The notes under the pieces: model-generated
What the model saw: the letters and a program-made list of their open reading frames with translations, nothing else
What the model was told of the DNA's origin: nothing
The model's database searches: none
Part shown: piece by piece, positions 15,071-20,263 of the stretch
Layout: each line of letters opens with the position of its first letter
Position numbering within the stretch: position 1 is the first letter of the stretch
Assembly: GCA_003156795.1 (NCBI GenBank)
Contig: PMHU01000126.1
Span: forward strand, 27,264-47,781
DNA from: Acidimicrobiaceae bacterium
GTDB taxonomy: Bacteria; Actinomycetota; Acidimicrobiia; Acidimicrobiales; Palsa-688
Length of the DNA stretch: 20,518 bases
Direction of reading: 5' to 3'
Made by a program: the position numbers and the translations under genes

Positions 15071-15817
15071 ATGAGGGTCCTCGTCGTCCTGCCGACCTTC
15101 AACGAGGCAGGCACCATCGAGGAAGTCTTGCGGCGGACTCGGGTCGCTCGCCCGGATGCGCGGGTCCTGGTAGTCGATGACGGCAGCCCCGACGGGACGG
15201 CCGATCTGGCCGAGAAGGTCGGTGAGAAGCTCGGAGCGATCGAGGTGCTAAAGCGGGACAAGCGGCAGGGTCTCGGTGACGCCTACCGAGCCGGCTTTGC
15301 TTGGGGCCTGGATCGGGGAGCCGAGGTGCTCGTCGAAATGGACTCGGACCTCTCCCACGACCCGCATGCGCTGCCGTCGCTGATCAACGCCCTCGACGAC
15401 CACGATTTGGTTGTCGGGTCCCGCTACGTACCCGGAGGATCGATTCCGAACTGGAGCCTCCACCGGAGACTCCTGTCCCGAGCCGGCAACGCCTATTCGG
15501 CCTTCATGCTGGGCGTGCCCGTGCGCGACATGACGTCAGGCTTTCGTGTGTACCGGGCGGACTTGCTGCGATCGATGAATATCGACAGCGTGCGGGCGGA
15601 CGGCTACGGCTTCCAGATCGAGATGACGTATCGGGCCGCACGCGTCGAAGCGAGGATCGCGGAAGTGCCGATCAGTTTCGTGGATAGAGAATTGGGTCAG
15701 TCGAAAATGTCGAGCTCGATCGTCGTGGAGGCGCTGGCGCTGGTTACCCGATGGGGGGTCACCCGTCTCGTCTCCAAGGCCAGCGGAGCCGTCGCTCACA
15801 GGACAGAGCCGGCCTAG
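15071..15817 (+). CDS. Polyprenol monophosphomannose synthase (Ppm1/DPM1 family)
   Basis: A 248-residue GT2 enzyme expected to transfer mannose from GDP-mannose to polyprenyl phosphate, giving the lipid donor for periplasmic mannosyltransferases. The diagnostic motifs are VLVVLPTFNEAGTIEEVL, VDDGSPDGTADLA (35-47), RQGLGDAYRAGFAWGL, EMDSDLSHDP (DSD 91-93), VVGSRYVPGGSIPNWSLHR, VRDMTSGFRVYR, GYGFQIEMTYRA and the tail DRELGQSKMSSSIVVEAL. This set is specific for the DPM1/Ppm1 group rather than GT2 enzymes in general. There is no C-terminal membrane domain and no fused apolipoprotein N-acyltransferase. The start is ATG, 7 nt after a TANNNT box, so a leaderless transcript is likely. The gene converges on gmd with 18 nt between stops. 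Use of mannose fits the nearby gmd, which also consumes GDP-mannose. Confidence 0.93.
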   Translation: MRVLVVLPTFNEAGTIEEVLRRTRVARPDARVLVVDDGSPDGTADLAEKVGEKLGAIEVLKRDKRQGLGDAYRAGFAWGLDRGAEVLVEMDSDLSHDPHALPSLINALDDHDLVVGSRYVPGGSIPNWSLHRRLLSRAGNAYSAFMLGVPVRDMTSGFRVYRADLLRSMNIDSVRADGYGFQIEMTYRAARVEARIAEVPISFVDRELGQSKMSSSIVVEALALVTRWGVTRLVSKASGAVAHRTEPA

Positions 15818-15835
15818 CACTCGCTCGCCCTTGGG

Positions 15836-16804
15836 CTAGCTGCCTTTCTTGAGCGCGGCCAGGTCGGCGTCAACCATCATCCGGATGAGGTCCTCGAAGC
15901 CGACTTCGGGCTTCCAGCCGAGCTGGTCCGTGGCCTTGCTGGGATCTCCGATCAGCAAGTCGACTTCAGCCGGGCGAAAGAACTGCTGGTCGACGACCAC
16001 GTGGTCCTCCCAATCGAGACCGACTTGGTCGAACGCGATCTCGCACAACTCGCGCACGGGATGGGTCTGGCCCGTCGCGATCACGTAGTCACCGGGTTCG
16101 TCCTGCTGAAGCATCAGCCACATGGCATGCACGTAGTCGGCGGCGAAGCCCCAGTCGCGCTGGGCTTCCAGGTTTCCGAGCGACACCGACTTCTGCAGGC
16201 CGAGCTTGATGGCGGCCGCATTGAAGGTCACCTTGCGGGTGACGAATTCGAGGCCACGGCGCGGGCTCTCGTGATTGAACAGGATTCCGGAGCTGGCGTG
16301 CATGCCATAGCTCTCCCGGTAGTTGACCGTGATCCAATGCCCGTACAGCTTGGCCACACCGTAAGGGCTGCGCGGGTAGAAGGGAGTCCGCTCGGTCTGG
16401 GGTACTTCCACGACCTTGCCGAACATCTCGCTCGAACTCGCCTGATAGAACCGAATCGAGGGATCCACGAGCAGTATGGCGTCGAGGAGGCGGGTAACGC
16501 CGAGGGCGGTCACTTCGCCCGTCAACAAGGGCTGGGCGAAGGACGTCTGCACAAAGGACTGAGCCGCCAGGTTGTACACCTCGCCCGGTCGATGATCGCG
16601 CAACAGGCGGATCATCGAGGATTCGTCCATTAGGTCGGCGGGGACGAGCGTCAAACGGTCGGTTAGGTGGGCGATGCGCTCGAAAGTCACCGTGCTGGTG
16701 CGGCGGTGCAGGCCGATCACGTCGTAGCCGCGAGCAAGTAGGAACTCGGCCAGGTAGGAGCCGTCCTGGCCGGTGATGCCGGTGATCAGAGCCTTAGGAG
16801 CCAT
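15836..16804 (-). CDS. gmd: GDP-mannose 4,6-dehydratase
   Basis: A 322-residue short-chain dehydrogenase/reductase that converts GDP-D-mannose to GDP-4-keto-6-deoxy-D-mannose with bound NADP, the entry step to GDP-fucose, GDP-rhamnose and related sugars. The N-terminal dinucleotide site is ALITGITGQDGSYLAEFLL (G9, G12, G15). The catalytic set is Ser124 and Glu126 in ASSSEMFG with Tyr148 and Lys152 in SPYGVAKLYGHWI. Family blocks RRTSTVTFERI, YNLAAQSFVQTSF, GILFNHESPRRGLEFVTRKV and GNLEAQRDWGFAADYV are intact. The open frame extends upstream to 17362 through the HAD gene, but that part has no Gmd character; ATG 16804 gives the standard N-terminus. CAGAAT lies 6 nt before the ATG, a weak leaderless promoter. 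No GDP-fucose synthase or RMD reductase is in the window, so the final sugar is unknown. Confidence 0.96.
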   Translation of the reverse strand: MAPKALITGITGQDGSYLAEFLLARGYDVIGLHRRTSTVTFERIAHLTDRLTLVPADLMDESSMIRLLRDHRPGEVYNLAAQSFVQTSFAQPLLTGEVTALGVTRLLDAILLVDPSIRFYQASSSEMFGKVVEVPQTERTPFYPRSPYGVAKLYGHWITVNYRESYGMHASSGILFNHESPRRGLEFVTRKVTFNAAAIKLGLQKSVSLGNLEAQRDWGFAADYVHAMWLMLQQDEPGDYVIATGQTHPVRELCEIAFDQVGLDWEDHVVVDQQFFRPAEVDLLIGDPSKATDQLGWKPEVGFEDLIRMMVDADLAALKKGS

Positions 16805-16810
16805 CGGCAC

Positions 16811-16816
16811 ATTCTG
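16811..16816 (-). promoter_or_regulatory. Weak -10-like box before gmd
   Basis: Read on the minus strand this is CAGAAT, 6 nt before ATG 16804. It departs from TANNNT at the first base, so gmd may instead be read through from the HAD gene 32 nt upstream. Confidence 0.3.
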
Positions 16817-16836
16817 GCCGATGGATGCCCTCGCCG

Positions 16837-17460
16837 TCAGCCGAGACCCCCCCGGGTGTTGCGCCTGGCGCCGGCCCAGACCGGGTGGTCCGCCATGGCC
16901 AGCATCTCGCGGTCCCCCGCGCTGTCGCCGTAGGCCCACATCTCGACGGGGTCCGGGCCGATGGCGTGGGTCAGCCGGAGCGCTTTCTGGGCCGCCCTGA
17001 CGTTGGGGCCCTCGATCCGGCCCGTCAGGCGGCCGTCCTCCCCGACTTCGAGCCGGGTGGCGATCACCTGATCGAACCCACTGAGTCGACCGAACGGCTC
17101 CAAGTAGATGGCCAGCGACGCGGAGACCAGTATCCGCTCGTGATCTCGGTTCTGATGCCAAGCCAAGCTGCGGGCCATGTCGGGCCGCACCCGTTCTGCG
17201 AGGACGCGAGCGAACGCCTCGCCCGTAGCGGCGGCTTGCTCGACGGGGAGGCCTGCGACCGCCTTCGCCAACAAGGCCGACTTGGATCCATCCCGGCCGG
17301 ATCGGACGTAGCCACGGAGCATCGAGGGCCCGGATCGGACCAGGACGGCAGTGAAACGGCACCGTCCCAACAGACGAGCAAGGAAGCGGGGGAGGCTGTC
17401 CCCCCTCACGAGCGTGCCGTCGAAATCGAACGCGGCGACGCCGCGACGAGGCTGTATCAC
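16837..17460 (-). CDS. HAD-IB family phosphatase (SerB-like)
   Basis: A 207-residue HAD-superfamily hydrolase of subfamily IB (phosphoserine phosphatase-like). Motif I is FDFDGTLVRGDSL with nucleophile Asp12 and acid Asp14. Motif II is ILVSASLAIYLEPF (Ser113), the motif III lysine is probably Lys159 in RAAQKALRL, and motif IV is AYGDSAGDREML (Asp179, Asp183). A helical cap of the C1 type lies between residues 20 and 100. The substrate is unknown; phosphoserine, a sugar phosphate or a lipid phosphate are all possible. Its place between gmd and the rmlC-like gene suggests, but does not prove, a role in sugar or glycolipid metabolism. GTG 17460 is chosen because TATTCT lies exactly 6 nt before it. 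It is separated by 32 nt from gmd. Confidence 0.88.
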   Translation of the reverse strand: MIQPRRGVAAFDFDGTLVRGDSLPRFLARLLGRCRFTAVLVRSGPSMLRGYVRSGRDGSKSALLAKAVAGLPVEQAAATGEAFARVLAERVRPDMARSLAWHQNRDHERILVSASLAIYLEPFGRLSGFDQVIATRLEVGEDGRLTGRIEGPNVRAAQKALRLTHAIGPDPVEMWAYGDSAGDREMLAMADHPVWAGARRNTRGGLG

Positions 17461-17466
17461 GACGAC

Positions 17467-17472
17467 AGAATA
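17467..17472 (-). promoter_or_regulatory. -10 box for a leaderless mRNA of the HAD phosphatase gene
   Basis: Minus-strand TATTCT, then 6 nt (GTCGTC), then GTG 17460. The box overlaps the last two bases of the hairpin at 17471-17490. No clear -35 is seen. Confidence 0.5.
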
Positions 17473-17490
17473 CGGACCGTTACGTCCGTA
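17471..17490. other. Perfect 7-bp hairpin spanning the rmlC-like stop codon
   Basis: TACGGAC (17471-17477), loop CGTTAC, GTCCGTA (17484-17490). The TAA stop of the rmlC-like gene (minus strand, 17482-17480) falls in the loop, and one arm touches the -10 box of the HAD gene. It may act as a weak terminator for rmlC or as an operator site for the HAD promoter. There is no strong T-tract. Confidence 0.4.
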
Positions 17491-18031
17491 GCCCGATGTA
17501 CGGGCGCCGGCCCTCGGGGAGGTGCGCCCGGAGGGGGTTGTTCTGATCCCTCGCCGAAAGGATGGGATCTGTCACACCCCAATCCGCGCCGATCTGGGGG
17601 TCGTCCCATGCCACCCCCAGTTCATCCTCCGCGTTGTAGTAGCTGTCGACCAGGTAGGTGAGCGTCAGGTCGCTGAGTGATGCAAAGCCATGCGCAACTC
17701 CCGGCGGAATGAATACCCCCCGGCAGTTGTCTCCGCTGATCTCCAGGTGTTGGGTGGCGCCCTCGGTCGTCGAGCCCTCTCTCAGATCGTGGAGGACGAC
17801 GCGGGCGATGCCGCGGGGGCACAGCCAGTAGTCGGACTGGTGGAGGTGGTAGTGCAGGCCGACCACGGCGCCGGCGGCCTTGTCCGAGCGATTGCCTTGC
17901 ACCATTTCCCGCCCGAGTGGGAACCAGGATCGGCGATAGGTTTCGTAGAAGCGCCCCCGTTGGTCACCGTGGCCGTCTGGGTCCACGGTCCAAACGTCGG
18001 CGATTATCTCTGACTGGGCGATGTTCGACAC
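17480..18031 (-). CDS. dTDP-4-dehydrorhamnose 3,5-epimerase-like cupin (RmlC family)
   Basis: A 183-residue RmlC-type cupin. Classic RmlC epimerises dTDP-4-keto-6-deoxyglucose at C3 and C5. Family features are DQRGRFYETYRRSWF (23-37), the catalytic His60 in VVGLHYHLHQ, DLREGSTTEG (82-91), FIPPGVAHGF (107-116), DSYYNAEDELGVAWDDP (129-145) with the usual Tyr, and IGADWG. Two sites differ from standard enzymes when aligned by eye. The Arg of the usual RGLH is Val, and the catalytic Lys of the usual QGK motif is replaced by Asp67 in QSDYW. It may therefore act on another NDP-keto sugar or catalyse a different epimerisation. RmlA, RmlB and RmlD are absent from the window, while Gmd lies two genes downstream. 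GTG 18031 is preceded by TAACCT at 8 nt. Confidence 0.87.
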   Translation of the reverse strand: MSNIAQSEIIADVWTVDPDGHGDQRGRFYETYRRSWFPLGREMVQGNRSDKAAGAVVGLHYHLHQSDYWLCPRGIARVVLHDLREGSTTEGATQHLEISGDNCRGVFIPPGVAHGFASLSDLTLTYLVDSYYNAEDELGVAWDDPQIGADWGVTDPILSARDQNNPLRAHLPEGRRPYIGLRT

Positions 18032-18039
18032 GGCTGATC

Positions 18040-18045
18040 AGGTTA
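18040..18045 (-). promoter_or_regulatory. -10 box before the rmlC-like gene
   Basis: Minus-strand TAACCT, 8 nt before GTG 18031, in the 41-nt gap after the broken FMN reductase. It is compatible with a leaderless or nearly leaderless mRNA. The -35 is not evident. Confidence 0.4.
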
Positions 18046-18072
18046 CAGGGGCACAAACGCGGCCGCGCCCGG

Positions 18073-18700
18073 TCAGCGGCCCGACGCGGCAGCCGCGGCG
18101 CGGGCGCGAAAGCTCCCGGGCGCCAGTTCGCCGTCCGAGCGCGCCCTGGTCAATACGGTGGACCACCAGGCCAGGTCGTCGAGGGCGATGGTGAGCGCGA
18201 TTTCTGACGCCGGGTCGGTCGGTTGGCCCGCCTCGTCGAACGCGGCGGATACGAACGGGATGATGACGCTATTGCGGAGCGGTACCGCTCCGGCCTCGAT
18301 CACGATGTGGGCCAGGTGCTCGATCGCCCTCGTTCCTCCTGCGATGCCGCCGCTGTAGGAGACCGCCGCGATCGGCTTGTTGCGAAGGGCGAACGATACG
18401 AAGACGCTGTCGATGGCGTTCTTGAGCACTGCCGGAATGCTGTGGTTGTACTCCGGGGTCACGACCAGGTAGGCGTCGGCTTCCTTGATCTTGGTGTTCC
18501 AACGTTTCACGATTGGGTCCGAGTACGTAGGATCCTTGCGGTCGCCGATGGAGCCGATGTGCTCGGCGAACATGGGCAGATCCCAGTCGCGCAGATCAAT
18601 GACTTCCACGTCGAAAGCGCCGTGCTCTTCCCCACGGCCAGACCCGGTCAGCGGACCTCGTCGGACGGGTGCTCCCGACGATCAGCTGTAGCTTCTGAAC
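18073..18700 (-). pseudogene. NADPH-dependent FMN reductase, start lost and frameshifted
   Basis: The two halves of one flavodoxin-like FMN reductase lie in different frames. The N-terminal part (18700-18632) reads KLQLIVGSTRPTRSADRV, the phosphate-binding loop that holds FMN. The frame then changes at a GGGG run (18630-18633), and the rest continues as FDVEVIDLRDWDLPMF, VVTPEYNHSIPAVLKNAIDS and SYSGGIAGGTRAIEHLAHI down to TGA at 18073-18075. GGAGGG (18712-18707) is followed after 6 nt by GTT at 18700-18698, where GTG or ATG would be expected. A TTG at 18733 overlapping the glsB stop (TTGA) could instead start translation. The stretch between V-W and HGAFDV also seems about five residues short. 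Restarting at GTG 18609 would give 178 residues but lose the FMN loop. Real decay or a homopolymer sequencing error are both possible. Confidence 0.75.
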
Positions 18701-18729
18701 TTTTTTCCCTCCGACGTCTGGTATGAGAA

Positions 18730-19050
18730 TCAACCGGCCGACAGGTGCCGGCTTCGGCCCCCCAGGAGGACCACGACGCCAGCGGAGACGGCTATCTCGA
18801 TCAGGACCGTCAAGGCCCAGCCGACGTCCAGGACGTGCTGACCGACGAAGCCACCGATGATGCTTCCGCACAAACCGGCGGCGACGGTGGCCAGGAAGCC
18901 GATGCGATGGCGGCCGGGAACGACCAAGCGACCCAAAGCGCCTATCACCAAGCCGACCAGGACCGTGGTCATCAGCGCCCACAAGGCCATGCCTATGAGC
19001 GGGAGAACTACGAACAGGACCACGAGTACGGCTAGCAGGGCGAAGAACAT
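18730..19050 (-). CDS. GlsB/YeaQ/YmgE family stress-response membrane protein
   Basis: A 106-residue membrane protein of the transglycosylase-associated (YeaQ/YmgE) family. It starts MFFALLAVLVVLFVVLPLIG, a first helix that is longer than usual for the family. The conserved core follows as VGLVIGALGRLVVPGRHRIG, FLATVAAGLCGSIIGGFVGQ and a last helix ALTVLIEIAVSAGVVVLLGG. The G-x-L-G-R-L-x-x-P-G turn is the family hallmark. Members are small stress-induced inner-membrane proteins with no defined biochemical activity. The frame is open upstream to 19095, but ATG 19050 is preferred: TACGTT lies 7 nt before it and the first helix begins right there. Its stop overlaps a TTG of the downstream broken FMN reductase. 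Confidence 0.82.
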   Translation of the reverse strand: MFFALLAVLVVLFVVLPLIGMALWALMTTVLVGLVIGALGRLVVPGRHRIGFLATVAAGLCGSIIGGFVGQHVLDVGWALTVLIEIAVSAGVVVLLGGRSRHLSAG

Positions 19051-19057
19051 TGATTCC

Positions 19058-19063
19058 AACGTA
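19058..19063 (-). promoter_or_regulatory. -10 box for a leaderless glsB-like mRNA
   Basis: Minus-strand TACGTT, then 7 nt, then ATG 19050. It forms one side of a divergent 152-nt intergenic region shared with the plus-strand gene at 19203. Confidence 0.45.
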
Positions 19064-19167
19064 CCGCCGGTGACGACGATGATGGCTGCGGCCATGGGGC
19101 GGTTTGATAACCGACCCTCGCAAAAGTAGATCGGGTCGCTAAATATCCGCCTTACTCAACAGCCAGT

Positions 19168-19195
19168 TTGGCAGACCCGGTACCTGCTCTAACCT
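19168..19195 (+). promoter_or_regulatory. Promoter of the 19203 membrane protein gene
   Basis: The -35 is TTGGCA (19168-19173, one change from TTGACA), with a 16-bp spacer and -10 TAACCT (19190-19195), then 7 nt to GTG 19203. This is the best two-part promoter in the window and points to a leaderless mRNA. Confidence 0.55.
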
Positions 19196-19202
19196 CCATC
19201 AA

Positions 19203-19568
19203 GTGGAACTCGAACGTTTTAGCAGCGCCGCGCTCATGCTGTCTGGCCTGGCCGGGGTCGTTATGCCGAATAGGGTGGCAGCGGCCCTGGACCTCCCTGC
19301 CACCACCGGGCGCGGCCTCGCCGAGACCAGGGCCGGTTTGGGCGGCACTTACGCCGCCCTGGGCGGATGGGCCCTCGTGCGCGGCGACCCCACCGCGCAC
19401 GCGGCCGTCGGTGTCACCTGGCTGGGCGCCGCCGGCGCCCGGCTCGCTTCACTGAGGCTCGACCGCCCGCGAACCGACTGGGCATTCTGGGCGTACTTGG
19501 CGGCGGAGGTCGGCTTCGGCGCCACCGCCCTGGGCTGCGCAGCCCGCGGACGACTCCGGAGCGGGTGA
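19203..19568 (+). CDS. Small four-helix membrane protein, possibly DUF4345-like
   Basis: A 121-residue hydrophobic protein with about four predicted helices: SSAALMLSGLAGVVMP, TRAGLGGTYAALGGWALV, AAVGVTWLGAAGARLASL and FWAYLAAEVGFGATALGCAA. The segment GLAETRAGLGGTYAALGGW, an acid-x-Arg followed by a glycine-rich helix, recalls the DUF4345 family of small actinobacterial membrane proteins; this is a tentative match. It is a single-gene unit, divergent from glsB and convergent with the VOC gene. The GTG start is supported by a well-formed promoter whose -10 box ends 7 nt upstream; there is no ribosome-binding site. Function is unknown. Confidence 0.68.
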   Translation: MELERFSSAALMLSGLAGVVMPNRVAAALDLPATTGRGLAETRAGLGGTYAALGGWALVRGDPTAHAAVGVTWLGAAGARLASLRLDRPRTDWAFWAYLAAEVGFGATALGCAARGRLRSG

Positions 19569-19741
19569 TTGGCGACAGCCGATTTTCTGTCCGACGCCTG
19601 CCTGGCTGCGTCACTCAGGGATGATCGGTGCCGCTGAGTGGTGGGAATCCCGAGAGTGGAAGGCTCTCGCCAAGCGCTGGCCGCTCGCTCGATATTCGCA
19701 AGCCATACCCGATTCCGGAGGATCGTGAAGCGCGGCGCCTT

Positions 19742-20197
19742 TTAGCCGGCGGTCGACGACGGGACCATGCCCGCGGCCGTCTCTTCGACGGCGCGCCGCG
19801 CCTGTTCGGTGACGGCCCGCGAGATATAGAAGCGATTGAGATCCAGGTCGCGAACTAGGAAGGAAATGTAGTTCGGGGAGGGGGCGAGCTCGCTACATGT
19901 GACCCCTCGGCTGACGAGTTCGACGCGAACGTCGGCTGGGTCTCGATCGATCATGACGTTGAGGGTCGTGTTCTCGGAGCCGCGAGCGGCGGGCTCGAGC
20001 GCCGCTTCTATCGGCTCGAGGACGACGATGGCGCCTCCGATCGAGTAGGCCGCGAAGCGGTGCCCATCGGCGCCTACCGACATGGGCTGGAAGCCCAGCT
20101 TCTCGCCGTACCAGGCGATGGCCAGGTCAAGGTCGGAGACGTAGAGCGACACAGCCACCATTTCCACGTTTCCAATGGGGTTCGCGGTATTGGTCAT
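19742..20197 (-). CDS. VOC superfamily (glyoxalase/bleomycin-resistance-like) protein
   Basis: A 151-residue vicinal-oxygen-chelate fold protein. The first beta-alpha-beta unit is VAVSLYVSDLDLAIAWYGEKLGF (residues 14-36), followed by FAAYSIGGAIVVLEP. The second unit runs from TTLNVMIDRDPADVRVELV to FLVRDLDLNRFYIS, which corresponds to the usual F-x-DPDGN-x-x-x-x end. The usual first-strand metal His and last-strand Glu appear to be missing, and DPDGN has become DLDLN, so a metal-dependent glyoxalase or dioxygenase reaction is unlikely; ligand binding is possible. The start is well set by AGGAGGT 4-5 nt upstream of ATG 20197. A -10-like TACATT lies at 20220-20215 on the minus strand. Substrate is unknown. 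Confidence 0.82.
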   Translation of the reverse strand: MTNTANPIGNVEMVAVSLYVSDLDLAIAWYGEKLGFQPMSVGADGHRFAAYSIGGAIVVLEPIEAALEPAARGSENTTLNVMIDRDPADVRVELVSRGVTCSELAPSPNYISFLVRDLDLNRFYISRAVTEQARRAVEETAAGMVPSSTAG

Positions 20198-20214
20198 CGG
20201 ACCTCCTGCCTTGA

Positions 20215-20220
20215 AATGTA
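20215..20220 (-). promoter_or_regulatory. -10 box before the VOC gene
   Basis: Minus-strand TACATT, 17 nt before ATG 20197, leaving a leader of about 10 nt that contains the AGGAGGT ribosome-binding site. This is one of the few genes here with a leadered, Shine-Dalgarno start. Confidence 0.35.
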
Positions 20221-20233
20221 GGACCCAGTCAAA

Positions 20234-20246
20234 GGGAAGAGTTCCC
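20234..20246 (-). terminator. Small hairpin after the LAFTG surface protein gene
   Basis: GGGAA, loop of 3, TTCCC, ending in TTT when read on the minus strand, 18 nt downstream of the stop of the surface protein gene. The stem and T-tract are short, so it is a weak intrinsic terminator at best. Confidence 0.35.
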
Positions 20247-20263
20247 GACGATCTGCCTCTGAG

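Noticed and set aside
15814..15839. CTAGC/GCTAG inverted repeat between the convergent Ppm1-like and gmd stops as a bidirectional terminator.
   Set aside because: The stem is only 5 bp around a 16-nt loop with no T-tracts, and the repeat mostly reflects the two TAG stop codons.
16805..17362. Upstream extension of the gmd frame.
   Set aside because: It lies within the HAD gene in another frame; Gmd homology begins exactly at MAPKALITG.
18073..18609. An intact FMN reductase starting at GTG 18609.
   Set aside because: This start would delete the GSTRP loop that binds FMN, which is present just upstream in another frame, so a broken gene is the better explanation.
19628..19858. Plus-strand ORF of 76 codons near the VOC gene.
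   Set aside because: More than half of it overlaps the VOC gene antisense; no promoter, ribosome-binding site or family motif was seen. The 173-nt gap 19569-19741 shows no other feature.
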